A DNA stretch of 64,000 nt from Chryseobacterium sp. OSA05B (GCF_019970065.1 NZ_JAHXYH010000001.1:372001-436000), one strand, 5' to 3'; counted from the first letter of the stretch, positions 42,325 to 51,049 are shown. Notes: generated by a model not told the origin, from the letters alone. Program-made: numbers and translations.

Positions 42325-43326
42325 TTAAATGGTTTTGATATCATTACTAATTTCCGGCCAGGCAAATCCCACTCCTCCATGCTGGTATCTTTCGGTTTCC
42401 AGATAAAAAGAATTCACTCCCTGAAGTCCAACTCCTGCGTAATACACGAACTTGTCTACGTGCTCCTGATATTCACCGAACTCGCGGTATTCAGCGTGTA
42501 AGGCAAGTACTTTGGCCAATTCTTCATTATGGATTTTAAATGCCTGTTCGCAGGCATCCTTCAGTGAGAGATTGTATTCTTGCTGCAATACAAAAACCAG
42601 GTTAAAAACCTCTGTTCCCTTCGCCATTTCTTTTGGCAGAGAGTGAATATCATTTTGCCATGCCACCACCAGGGTCATATGAGAGATCATTTTCTGAACG
42701 ACGATATGCTCAAAAATATGTTCGGGAAGCACGAGGCCTGATTCAATCTCACCCAGGATCAGATAGGGACGCATAAGAACAGAATATTCACGAATGGTTT
42801 TGAAAAGCGTGAGTGACGGTGGACGTTGGGCTATTTTATAAGGATACTCCAACTCGATCCCATATCTGAAGGATTGATAAAAATAGTAAATAAAGCGTTC
42901 AACCCATATATCGGGCATCAAAGCGCGGAATTCCTCTCTTATCAACGCCATATGCTGATAGAGTGCATTTTCTTCCGGTTTTGGCTCTGCTCCTCTTAGA
43001 ATGTCTACACAACGGGTCCGTAGCTGTTGGATTTCCTCCAGAGAGGAATGTTCCACCTGATCATCAAGAGCCACGTACTGAAGCATAAATCTGTTACAGG
43101 GAATACTCTGCTCATAGGTCAGGTCCGGCCACATACGCGCGGTACACATGTGCAGCCTCATTCTTTTGTATGTTTTTCGTTGTTTTTCCGTCAGGAAAGT
43201 GTAGTCATTGTCAATCCAGCCATCCATATCTTTTCCCATCTGTTCTGCATGCGGATTGATAAGGTCTGGCCATGGATAATGACCACGGGGCAGATAGTCT
43301 TTTGAATTATATTCTTCCGGTTTCAT
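42325..43326 (-). CDS. Class I terpene synthase 2 (middle)
   Basis: 333 residues, same family as its neighbours. The aspartate-rich motif is DDQVE (Asp88, Asp89, Glu92). The NSE triad is NDIHSLPKE (Asn225, Ser229, Glu233), and the Arg-Tyr pair is at 313-314. The catalytic motifs are complete. The N-terminal HYPWPDLINPHAEQM resembles the NYPFPTLKNPNAEQL of the first synthase and the HYPWPTVTSPIANAF of the third, showing descent by tandem duplication with strong divergence. Different products from the three enzymes are likely. It starts 59 bases downstream of the first synthase's stop. Confidence 0.92.
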   Translation of the reverse strand: MKPEEYNSKDYLPRGHYPWPDLINPHAEQMGKDMDGWIDNDYTFLTEKQRKTYKRMRLHMCTARMWPDLTYEQSIPCNRFMLQYVALDDQVEHSSLEEIQQLRTRCVDILRGAEPKPEENALYQHMALIREEFRALMPDIWVERFIYYFYQSFRYGIELEYPYKIAQRPPSLTLFKTIREYSVLMRPYLILGEIESGLVLPEHIFEHIVVQKMISHMTLVVAWQNDIHSLPKEMAKGTEVFNLVFVLQQEYNLSLKDACEQAFKIHNEELAKVLALHAEYREFGEYQEHVDKFVYYAGVGLQGVNSFYLETERYQHGGVGFAWPEISNDIKTI

Positions 43327-43385
43327 CTTGTTTAAGCTTTAAGTTTGTAGATTAGTTATAAGTGTATTCCTCTTTAAAGTCTTTT

Positions 43386-44384
43386 TTATATTTGGTTCAG
43401 TTTTTCTTTCAGCTCTCTGGCTTCAGGAAATTCCATGGCATTGTAACGACCAAGTTTGGTAGAGATGTTCTTCCATCCGCTCAGCACCATACTCATGTAA
43501 TGGACCCAATTGACAACCGCATCCTGCCAGATCCCAAAATCCGGTAAAGAAGCCTGCAGGGTCACAAATTCTTTCAAATCTTCGTTATGGAGACGCAGAT
43601 CTTCCAGACAGGCATCTTCCAGGGAAATCTGGCGTTCATGCTGGATAACTTTCACAATATTGTAATAAACACTATCTGTGGCTTCGTCTTTCACCACTGA
43701 CTGCACTTCGTTGAAATAAGTTACCAGATGGCAGGCAAGGGTCTGCAGACGGCAGATCACCGGATGTTCGTGGATTTCGGGTGGCAAAATGATTCCTGTT
43801 TCCACCTCTGTAAGCTGAAGAAATGGATACAGGCAGATCGAGTTTTCTCTTAATGCAATACATTCTTCTACGGTTGGAAACATCTTTTTTTCTTTGTAAA
43901 TGAGCTCGGTTTCAAGACCTGTAAAATATCTGCTGATCATTTTTGTAAACCTGACGATAGATTCCTGAGGAATGAACTGCAACAACTCCTGCCTTAATGA
44001 GGCCAACATGGCTCCCAATGGTATGGTAGATTCTGCAGCACTTATTTCACCTTTCAGTACTGCCACCGACTGGGCATGTATATTCTTAATATTACCGGAT
44101 ACGCTTTCCTCATACAGATCGTCATTGTACAGCGTCCACAGCATCAGTCTGCAAATCGGTTTGAAACGCTCAGGTGTTGCTGTAGGAAACCATTGGGCAG
44201 CGATATGGGCTGTTTTGGTTTTCTTATACTTTTTACGGAGATCGGGATTCTGCTCATACAGCCACAGATATTCCCCATCGATCCACTGGTTCTCGGTAAT
44301 CTCCTGCAGCTGTTCCGCATTAGGATTTTTTAATGTAGGGAACGGGTAATTAAATTGTTTGTTGAGTAATTCAAGTGTGTTCAT
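43386..44384 (-). CDS. Class I terpene synthase 1, altered NSE motif
   Basis: 332 residues and first of three tandem synthases. The Asp-rich motif is NDDLYEE (Asp88, Asp89). The second metal motif reads NEVQSVVKDE: Asn225 and Ser229 are present, but Glu226 replaces the usual Asp and Asp233 replaces the last Glu. The Arg-Tyr pair at 313-314 is kept. The changes are conservative, so it may be active with shifted metal binding. It heads the minus-strand unit; upstream is a 729-base gap where the operon promoter should lie. Confidence 0.9.
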   Translation of the reverse strand: MNTLELLNKQFNYPFPTLKNPNAEQLQEITENQWIDGEYLWLYEQNPDLRKKYKKTKTAHIAAQWFPTATPERFKPICRLMLWTLYNDDLYEESVSGNIKNIHAQSVAVLKGEISAAESTIPLGAMLASLRQELLQFIPQESIVRFTKMISRYFTGLETELIYKEKKMFPTVEECIALRENSICLYPFLQLTEVETGIILPPEIHEHPVICRLQTLACHLVTYFNEVQSVVKDEATDSVYYNIVKVIQHERQISLEDACLEDLRLHNEDLKEFVTLQASLPDFGIWQDAVVNWVHYMSMVLSGWKNISTKLGRYNAMEFPEARELKEKLNQI

Positions 44385-45113
44385 GGTTTATCGTTTTTTT
44401 ATTTCACATTGGGGTCGTATTATTTAATATGAGGGGTTACAATTGATGGCTGTTCAAATGGTACAGAAAAAACGCAACAACGAAATACAGAAAATCTTCC
44501 GGGTAATTTAATCCCAACCTAAACATAAAGCAGATGGAAAATTATACAGAATTGACAGGAAATGGCTTATCCGTTTCAAATTGCCACTTCTATTTTATAT
44601 GTTGGGGGAGATGAATATCAAGGTTAGCTGATTATCCAATTTTTAAGAAAAATTTTCATAGATTTTGATTTTATGGTTAATGTTTTTAGAGTATTAGTTT
44701 TGAGTAATGAAAATAAAAAAAAATACAATACGATTCGATTTTATTTCACACAAGTTTGAAATTATATACAATAACCATTTGATATCCCATTATTTATAAG
44801 CTTTTTATGTGAAACAAAAATTTAATTAAAGCTGGAAATACCCGTTTTTTGATTTTTTGTCGCTTTTTAATACTCCATTGTTTAGCAAAAAACAGTTGAG
44901 ATCACAGAGAATCAACACATTTCCTGAAGAAACCTTCCTTCAGTTGATGATATTCATCAGTTAAACATTCTATAATGATGATGAATTAGAAAATAAATTT
45001 AAATTTGCCATGCAAAAATCGGCAGCGAATGTGACGCTCACTCCAACGAGGGAATCTGCCATTTTATAGCAGCTTTAAACCCGTAAGACCACTCCTACAT
45101 TAAAAGATTATCA
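44385..45113. other. Divergent intergenic region before terpene operon
   Basis: 729 bases, AT-rich. On the minus strand near 44455-44463 there is TACCATTTG, which has three rather than two bases between TA and TTTG, so it is a poor -7 box. Around 45000-45070 a short frame ending ...SAANVTLTPTRESAIL before a stop could be the relic of a gene. No RNA gene is seen. Confidence 0.4.
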
Positions 45114-46040
45114 ATGATTTTTCCAAAGGCAAAAAAAATAGCCAAAGACCTTGGCTGGTATAAAACAAAGGACAGTGTATTTGGACTTTACAAAGGATAC
45201 TTTTTCAACGTTTCAGATGCAAGTTTAATGACCACTCCTCAATTCAAACTTGTAACGGCAACCACCGGCAGCTTAACTGAAGAACAAGAGCTGCACCTCA
45301 AAACAGAATTAACCAACAACAAAAGAAAATTAAAGTTTACCTACTTTGAAATCAGCAACCATGTGATTTTCTTTAAATTCGTTGAAAACGTAACGCTTAC
45401 TCAACTTAAGACGGTTTATGCTTTGCTCGACTTTTTGGTGGATCTGTTCAACAAACTCAACCTACCAGAGCAAAACCAATGTCATAGCTGTGGCAAAGAT
45501 CAAAGAATCAACTATTATGACCTGAACGACACCGGTGTCATTCTTTGTGATACGTGTTTCAGCCGGGAAAATCAGAGGTTCCACGACATTGAAAAAGAAA
45601 GAATTTCAAAAGAAAAAAATTATCTGACAGGATTTCTAGGCGCGCTTCTTTTTGCAGTTCCGGGAATTATTCTTTGGGTTTTGTGTGCTGTTTATTTTGA
45701 AAGACTGGCCTCCGGAATGGCATTAGCTATCGCATTCCTCGGAATTTTGGGCTATGACTACTTCAAAGGATTGCATGGAAAATTCACCAGATATATTATT
45801 GTTCTTACAAACATCATAAGCATCCTTATTGCCAACGTGACGACGGTCATCACTTTACTGGTAAAACAGGGTTTGACCATTAACCACGCCATTCAGGAAT
45901 TTCAAACCAATGAAGCCGTTAAAGACTTCTTTTATCAGAATATGGTTATTTCTTTTATACTGGCATTTCTTGTCTGGATCTGGCTCTTGTTTTTCAGGAA
46001 AGACGACACATTAACGATACAACCGGCAGAGAAATTTTAG
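45114..46040 (+). CDS. Membrane protein with zinc ribbon
   Basis: 308 residues. A soluble N-terminal region (1-118) leads to a zinc-ribbon with four cysteines, C-H-S-C (Cys123, Cys126) and C-D-T-C (Cys145, Cys148). Four or five membrane helices follow (about 165-300: GFLGALLFAVPGIILWVLCAVYF; MALAIAFLGILGYDYF; YIIVLTNIISILIANVTTVITLL; VISFILAFLVWIWLLFF). The function is not recognised. It is a single gene followed by a strong terminator at 46077-46108. Confidence 0.8.
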   Translation: MIFPKAKKIAKDLGWYKTKDSVFGLYKGYFFNVSDASLMTTPQFKLVTATTGSLTEEQELHLKTELTNNKRKLKFTYFEISNHVIFFKFVENVTLTQLKTVYALLDFLVDLFNKLNLPEQNQCHSCGKDQRINYYDLNDTGVILCDTCFSRENQRFHDIEKERISKEKNYLTGFLGALLFAVPGIILWVLCAVYFERLASGMALAIAFLGILGYDYFKGLHGKFTRYIIVLTNIISILIANVTTVITLLVKQGLTINHAIQEFQTNEAVKDFFYQNMVISFILAFLVWIWLLFFRKDDTLTIQPAEKF

Positions 46041-46076
46041 ATTTTAAAAGATTTCAATTTTTTTACAGACGATAAA

Positions 46077-46108
46077 AAACCAACTTTTACAAGTTGGTTT
46101 TCTTTTTT
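46077..46108 (+). terminator. Intrinsic terminator of zinc-ribbon gene
   Basis: Perfect 10-bp stem AAACCAACTT (46077-46086) and AAGTTGGTTT (46091-46100), loop TTAC, followed by TCTTTTTT. It lies 37 bases after the stop. Its core CCAACTT/AAGTTGG is repeated in the second terminator at 46511-46538, on the other side of a structured G-rich array. Confidence 0.9.
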
Positions 46109-46510
46109 CAGTTCGGTTGAACATTTTAATATCGTATGAACCCGAGAGCAAAGAGCCTCTCTTCTATTCTCATGTTCACATACGATTTTGCGGGCTTTAT
46201 GCATGTTTGCAAAAAATCCCGTTAATAAAGGATTTACCCCCTTACCTAAGGGGGTCCAGGGGGTTGGGTAAGGGGATCTACGCCCTTCGGAAGAGCCTGG
46301 AGGTACTTATACAACGGGATAGAGACAGTTCAGAAGGGTCTTGAAGGGGTTGGGTAACCGGATCGAGGCCCTTATTTAAAGGGATAAAGCCACTTGCGTA
46401 ACGGGCTGGAGGGGCTTCGGAAGTGGCTGGAGACGGTTGGGAAAGTAAATCGAGAGACTTTCGGAATGGGTAGAGGGAATTGGGAAGAGATACTCCCTCT
46501 GTTCAATGGC
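46109..46510 (+). ncRNA. Candidate structured RNA or repeat element between two terminators
   Basis: This 400-base stretch has no credible protein frame but dense self-complementarity. ATCGTATG (46131-46138) pairs with CATACGAT (46179-46186), with GAGAG/CTCTC (46144-46148, 46157-46161) nested inside. CGGG (46191-46194) pairs with CCCG (46218-46221), and CCCCCTT pairs with AAGGGGG (46237-46254). Eleven degenerate 19-23-base units follow. It ends in an intrinsic terminator. It could be a transcribed ncRNA or an inserted non-coding repeat; I recognise no Rfam-type class. Confidence 0.35.
46237..46490 (+). repeat. Degenerate 22-bp G-rich tandem array
   Basis: After a lead-in hairpin (46237-46254), eleven units of 19-23 bases follow, with approximate boundaries 46255, 46277, 46298, 46320, 46340, 46363, 46385, 46407, 46428, 46450 and 46472. 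Each has the pattern GAG or similar, four variable bases, TT, three or four bases, AA, then G-rich (for example CTTCGGAAG, GTTGGGTAAC, CTTATTTAAA). The TT...AA cores are self-complementary in many units. G is strongly favoured on the plus strand, against the AT-rich surroundings. Confidence 0.7.
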
Positions 46511-46538
46511 AAAGCCAACTTTCAAAAAGTTGGCTTTT
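46511..46538 (+). terminator. Second intrinsic terminator, closing the G-rich array
   Basis: AAAGCCAACTTT (46511-46522) pairs perfectly with AAAGTTGGCTTT (46526-46537) around a three-base loop. The tail (TAT TGTT) is short. It shares CCAACTT/AAGTTGG with the terminator at 46077-46100, so the array either lies between two copies of one hairpin or has inserted beside one. Confidence 0.75.
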
Positions 46539-46672
46539 ATTGTTCAGGTATAAAGCTTTTCAATTTACACTGTCGTTGAAATACACGCAGATCATGTAAG
46601 AATTTCCCAATATATTTATCGTTTTGTGAGACTATAAAAAAATTATGAATAAAATTGAAATATTTAAAAAAT

Positions 46673-46703
46673 AAGATCTTATACTATTAAGATCTTATAC
46701 TAT
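46673..46703. repeat. 15-bp direct repeat at edge of kinase/TPR island
   Basis: AAGATCTTATACTAT occurs at 46673-46687 and again at 46689-46703, one base apart. The second copy overlaps the stop codon of the TPR gene. It may be a boundary mark of an acquired segment or a simple slippage product. Confidence 0.5.
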
Positions 46704-48247
46704 AAAGTAAGAGGAAAATTTCTTCTCCGAAATTCCTCTAAATCTTTAAATTGGTCAAGTTTCAACGTTAAAATTTCTTTATTTTTTTCACTTGAACTAT
46801 GATGTTTGATTAAATTCAACTCTCTTGCAAAATATAGTTTCCCTGCTAATTCATAATATTTAAAATTTGCTTTTTTTGCACTATCAATAGCTTCATTATA
46901 TAATTTGATACCTTCATCAATTTCATTAATTTTTATAAAATACAGAGCATTGGTTCCTAAAGCAGTAATAGCCGATTCTTTATGAATAGAATCTGGATTG
47001 CTTCTTATGTTAAAGTTTAATATCTGTAAATATTTTTCAGCTTCTTTTATTTTATTTAATTGTAAAAGAGAAAAAGCCAAGTTGTTAAGTAAAGTAGCTT
47101 CTGGATTTATTTTTAATGCTAAATCACAAACTTTAGCCGAAGTATCAAAATCACCGCTTGTTGTACACAATAGATGCGATGTAAAAATAGCTGGTTCCGC
47201 AGAATAAGGTACATCTAGGAACCATCTTAATCCATTTTCGATAGCACTAGCCCAGTTTTCTTCATCTCTGTATTTGAGTGCTAATGCTTCAAAATTGTTT
47301 TTAACATTTTTAATATTATTATTAGTTATAGTACTCAGTCTTTTATCGTGATTTAAAATAAATTGAAATTGTGCTAAACTATTATCATTTGGAAGTTTTA
47401 AAGAATCATTAAAAAATACTTTTGCTTTTTTAAGATTTCCACTACTTAATTCTAAAGTTCCTAAAGAGCTATTTAGTTCTGACAAATCAAAGCTAGTAAA
47501 TTTGTTAGACTCTCTCTGTTTAAAAGCATTTTTTATGAATGGTGAGAATTTATTTAATGATGAAGAAACGGCAATGTGGGCAGAAGTAAGCCAAGGATCT
47601 AAAGCAGTGTTTGTACTTTTTCTAAGGTAATAGATAGCTTTTTCAGACATATCATTTTCTATAAAAAATCTTGTTGCACATCTTAAAACATATCTATTGT
47701 TGGGAGCAAGATACAATGCATTTAAAATACATGTTTCTGATTTTTTTTTATTTCCCTCTATTGAATATAGCCGAGATAATTCAACCCAATTTATAGGATT
47801 TTTAGGATTATCTATTGTTAGTCTTTTATATATATTGATATGATATCTTGCTGTACTTTCAATTAAATATTTTATTTGTGATACCAAATTCAAATTTGCA
47901 TCTTCTTTATCACTTATATTTTCATGTTGTTCATCCTCTTCAATTTTGTTTATTGAATTGCTTAATTTCAAAAGCAATTTTGAAGGTTTCGAAGAATTAT
48001 TAATAAATTTAATTACTTCTAATATAGTTTCATCTATTTCGCTATTAGATATAAAATGAGCATTTATTAAATCCGCTGCAACACCAATTGTTTTTTTATT
48101 TTCCCAATCATTTTTTAATTCATTTAAATTGAAAATGATTTCTGGTTTATTACTTAATTTTGATAACTCTCCTAAATTGGAAGTTGTATTAAAATTTCTC
48201 CAATTTGGAATTACCTCTCTATTATCTTTTTCGCGAATTAAATTCAT
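46700..48247 (-). CDS. TPR-repeat protein paired with protein kinase
   Basis: 515 residues, no signal peptide. Helical repeats of TPR type from about residue 145 onward: NPINWVELSRLYSIEGNKKKSETCILNALYLAPNN, EKAIYYLRKSTNTALDPWL, LSSGNLKKAKVFFNDSLKLPNDNS, ATLLNNLAFSLLQLNKIKEAEKYLQ, GIKLYNEAIDSAKKANFKYYELAGKLYF. The start overlaps the kinase stop by 4 bases, so the two are translated together. The DNA is far more AT-rich than its neighbours. It looks like a scaffold or substrate for the kinase. The module resembles kinase/TPR pairs seen in accessory regions, possibly defence or signalling. Confidence 0.8.
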   Translation of the reverse strand: MNLIREKDNREVIPNWRNFNTTSNLGELSKLSNKPEIIFNLNELKNDWENKKTIGVAADLINAHFISNSEIDETILEVIKFINNSSKPSKLLLKLSNSINKIEEDEQHENISDKEDANLNLVSQIKYLIESTARYHINIYKRLTIDNPKNPINWVELSRLYSIEGNKKKSETCILNALYLAPNNRYVLRCATRFFIENDMSEKAIYYLRKSTNTALDPWLTSAHIAVSSSLNKFSPFIKNAFKQRESNKFTSFDLSELNSSLGTLELSSGNLKKAKVFFNDSLKLPNDNSLAQFQFILNHDKRLSTITNNNIKNVKNNFEALALKYRDEENWASAIENGLRWFLDVPYSAEPAIFTSHLLCTTSGDFDTSAKVCDLALKINPEATLLNNLAFSLLQLNKIKEAEKYLQILNFNIRSNPDSIHKESAITALGTNALYFIKINEIDEGIKLYNEAIDSAKKANFKYYELAGKLYFARELNLIKHHSSSEKNKEILTLKLDQFKDLEEFRRRNFPLTL

Positions 48248-49293
48248 TTTTTAACTTTATAAAGTAATTGTTTATGTAATAAATCTAGTTTAGATATTGT
48301 CTTTTGAAAATCCAACATGTATTTTCCTGTACTATTTTTATGCCCTCTTAAATTCGGGTCAGGATGGCAGCAATATTCAACTATTTTTTTTAATTCATCT
48401 TTGAGATTCTCATCATCTATTGATTCTTGGAATTCTAATAATGCAATTTGAAAAGAGTTTATTAGATATGGAAGAACAGCTTTATAATCACCACCCCATT
48501 CATGTGGCCAAAATTCTTTAGCTGTATTTTGAAATAGCAATGTTGTCATATTCAGACCGGAGAAATAAAATGTTATCATACTTCCGAATAGATAAAAATC
48601 TGTTGATTTTACCCTCATATCCCATTCTGTATGAATATATCCATAGAAATATTCTGGAGGGGAATAGTTTAGATCACCTACAAATCCTCCAAAATCATGG
48701 GGAGCTTTAATTTCTTTGCATAATGACCTCCCTAAATCTCCTATTTTGGAAACTTTCTTGTCATCAAAGAGCAATATATTGGAAGGCTTAATATCCTGAT
48801 GTCCTATTTTAATTCCGTGTAACTGTTTTAATCCGACACTTATATTATGAAGAGATTGAAGTTTCCAGCATATATCAACTTTTGATGTAAAATCAATAAC
48901 TGTTCTAATATCTCCATCTGCCATGTCAAACACCAAATAGGGAACTTTATTAATAATACTAAAGTTATCTAATTCAAATTCACCTTCATCAATAATTGTT
49001 GATACTTTATTTAAAGAGTTTCTTTTGCATCGATTAAGTAAATCTCTTTCATAAGTATAGGCATCTGTCATTTCTTTCATAGCGTCAACAATATTATTTG
49101 TTCCAGAATTAAAAAAGGAATGAAAATCAATAGCTTTCAAAAAAGCTATTCCGACTTCATCTTCAACAACATATGCTACACTAAAATTTCCACCAGTATT
49201 TTTTTTATTGGGAATGATTCTTTTGATAACTTTCCACCTATTATTAATTATTAGACCTTCTAATGACTCAGCAGCTGTTTGACTATTATACAT
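48244..49293 (-). CDS. Ser/Thr protein kinase (Hanks type), AT-rich island
   Basis: 349 residues, all kinase with little else: Gly-rich region weakly kept (NKKNTGGNFSVAYVV), beta3 Lys53 in FLKAID, helix-C Glu near 82, catalytic loop GHQDIKPSNIL (His165, Asp167, Lys169, Asn172), metal-binding DLG (Asp186, in place of DFG), and SPPEYF as the APE-like end. No membrane helix and no sensor domain, so it is cytosolic, unlike PASTA kinases. It is first of a coupled pair with a TPR protein. Low GC and a nearby broken recombinase suggest acquisition by transfer. The target is unknown. Confidence 0.88.
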   Translation of the reverse strand: MYNSQTAAESLEGLIINNRWKVIKRIIPNKKNTGGNFSVAYVVEDEVGIAFLKAIDFHSFFNSGTNNIVDAMKEMTDAYTYERDLLNRCKRNSLNKVSTIIDEGEFELDNFSIINKVPYLVFDMADGDIRTVIDFTSKVDICWKLQSLHNISVGLKQLHGIKIGHQDIKPSNILLFDDKKVSKIGDLGRSLCKEIKAPHDFGGFVGDLNYSPPEYFYGYIHTEWDMRVKSTDFYLFGSMITFYFSGLNMTTLLFQNTAKEFWPHEWGGDYKAVLPYLINSFQIALLEFQESIDDENLKDELKKIVEYCCHPDPNLRGHKNSTGKYMLDFQKTISKLDLLHKQLLYKVKK

Positions 49294-49543
49294 GTATTAC
49301 GTTTTATTCAAAAATAACAAAATGTAATTATTTAATAGCAGATTGAAAATCTTTATTTTATAAATAGCAAAAAATAAAAATAACTTTTAAGTCTTAATTA
49401 TTTTATAAAATGTTGCTTACCTTGTATTTGAAATTTTTTTTTATTTTTTAATCAAAGATATTTTCGGCAAACGTCAAAACTCGTCGTATTAAAAATATTT
49501 TATATAATATGGTTTTATTATTGTTGAAATATTTTTTCTTATA

Positions 49544-50029
49544 TCATTTTTTAATTGACATCTTTTTAATTTCTTCATCAGTATGATTGTCAAGAATCTT
49601 TGCATACCGGTAAAAGGTTGCCGTAGTCAATCCAAAATGCTTATAAATATCTTCAGGACGTTTCGTTACATCTTTGTATATAGTTCGCAGAAGTAACAGT
49701 TTAGAAATTGTTTCTGCTGTGTAACCTTTAGGTCTACCACCTAGTCTACCTCTTGCTCAGACTGATTGCAATCCTGCTTTGGTTCTTTCTCTTATTAACT
49801 CCCTTTCGTACTCAGCAAGAGAAGCCATTAAATTTAAAAATAGCCTGCCATTAATAGTTGAAGTATCTACACCATCCACAAGACCTTTTATTATAACTCC
49901 TTTGTCACTCAAACTTAAGACAAGATCAATAATATTTTTCAAACTTCTTCCCAATCTGTCTAATCTCCAAACATAAAGTTCATCATCTTCCCTGAACTGT
50001 TCGATCATTTTATCAGGTTCTGGACCGAT
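49544..50029 (-). pseudogene. Serine recombinase (resolvase/invertase) pseudogene
   Basis: The minus strand encodes PEPDKMIEQFREDDELYVWRL..., the resolvase core (LYVWRLDRLGRSLKNIIDLV; STINGRLFLNLMASLAEYERELIRERTKAGLQ). It lacks the N-terminal ~45 residues with the catalytic serine (Y-x-R-V-S), because a stop codon and unrelated sequence replace them near 50030. An in-frame TGA at 49757-49759 interrupts it after LQSV, and the frame then continues ARGRLGGRPKGYTAETI...KHFGLTTATFYRYAKIL, the C-terminal HTH, to a stop at 49544. It is therefore a doubly damaged DNA invertase gene. Confidence 0.85.
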
Positions 50030-50385
50030 TTAATTGGAATTTATTAAGCCTAGATTAACTTTCTTTTTTTGCGCAACTTTTTCTTTGATAGGTGTAGTCT
50101 ATAAAAAACGAAAGTTTATTGGTTCATCCTCTACTGAAACTCGTACTCCAATAAAAGCTAAAAGAAATCTGATCCGGGAAATAAACTTTCTCAGACCTTA
50201 TTTATGTTTTCTGTCATTTTTTATTGCGATACACATGAAACATTGGAAATAGGTTTAAATTTGTACTGCAGGAAAAGGCAGACGCTTGCAGCAGCTGACG
50301 GAAATTTTTAGATGCTATCTTCGGATTCATATGAACCTTGCCAGGTACTCTCTTTATGTTGAATTTATAAATATTAATAATCTAT
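50030..50385. other. Intergenic region after recombinase relic
   Basis: 356 bases. A plus-strand frame at 50034-50252 begins only with TTG and has no recognised family; its middle (ETRTPIKAKRNLIREINFLRPYLCF) could be a relic, but I do not call it. GCAGACGCTTGCAGCAGCTG (50279-50298) is GC-richer than its surroundings. No promoter is clear for the secreted hypothetical downstream. Confidence 0.4.
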
Positions 50386-50952
50386 ATGAAAAAAAAACTT
50401 TTATTTATTGTTTTATTTATTGGAGTATTATTGAATGCTCAAAAATTAAAGTTTAATGATTTTAAGCTCATTACTTACGATGTCGAATCAGATAATACTA
50501 TCATTATCCATTCGTATTCAAGTATCGATAAAGATGGAATATTACATGTTTATTTAAAAAGATATAAAGACACTATTTTTTATAAATACCAACTGACCAA
50601 AGATGAAATTGATAAGGTTAATCAACTCCCTTCAAAAAAATTGGAAGATTTTGTCGTGAAAAAACAGTTGGAAAAGAATCATTTTTATGCCGGAAACAGG
50701 AATTATATCACATTCAAAGTCGGGAAGAATAACGATAAGCTTTGCTTTATTAAAACTTTTATGGATTCAGATTTTAATAGAATTATTACTTTACTTGAAG
50801 ATAAAATTTATAAACAAGATGAATTAGCGAAATCAGCTAATTTTACTATTGATTTTGAATCTATAAAAAAAGAGATTCTCAAACAAAATGAGATAAACAG
50901 TTACCTACCTCAAAAACAGCTTCCACCCCCACCAATGCAAGCAGCTAAATAA
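50386..50952 (+). CDS. Secreted hypothetical protein with Pro-rich tail
   Basis: 188 residues. Signal peptide MKKKLLFIVLFIGVLLNAQ. A mixed alpha/beta body (LKFNDFKLITYDVESDNTIIIHS; GILHVYLKRYKDTIFYKYQLTKDEIDKVNQL) precedes a C-terminal QKQLPPPPMQAAK tail. No family is recognised. Low GC, like the adjoining island. It is a single plus-strand gene that converges on the lipid biosynthetic operon, separated from it by a terminator hairpin. Confidence 0.7.
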   Translation: MKKKLLFIVLFIGVLLNAQKLKFNDFKLITYDVESDNTIIIHSYSSIDKDGILHVYLKRYKDTIFYKYQLTKDEIDKVNQLPSKKLEDFVVKKQLEKNHFYAGNRNYITFKVGKNNDKLCFIKTFMDSDFNRIITLLEDKIYKQDELAKSANFTIDFESIKKEILKQNEINSYLPQKQLPPPPMQAAK

Positions 50953-50973
50953 TTAACGGGGTTCCTTTTGCAT

Positions 50974-51010
50974 AAAAAAAATCTTCAGTATAGTGAGAAA
51001 CTGAAGATTT
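50974..51010 (-). terminator. Intrinsic terminator of the lipid biosynthetic operon
   Basis: AAATCTTCAGT (50979-50989) pairs with ACTGAAGATTT (51000-51010), loop of ten bases. On the minus strand it is followed by TTTTTTTATG, giving a proper T tract 40 bases after the stop of the last biosynthetic gene. On the plus strand it may also help end the secreted-protein gene. Confidence 0.85.
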
Positions 51011-51049
51011 AAATTAATAAGCTTAAAATAGAGAAATAATAGAGATGAT

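Noticed and set aside
46237..46490. CRISPR array
   Set aside because: Units are 19-23 bases with degenerate sequence and no unique spacers between identical repeats; no cas genes are nearby.
46117..46579. Two plus-strand frames inside the G-rich array
   Set aside because: They run through the 22-base tandem units and stem-loops, whose period is not a multiple of three, so codons would drift; this is non-coding repeat.
50034..50252. 72-codon frame after the recombinase relic
   Set aside because: Starts only with TTG, unrecognised, and abuts truncated sequence; a relic at best.
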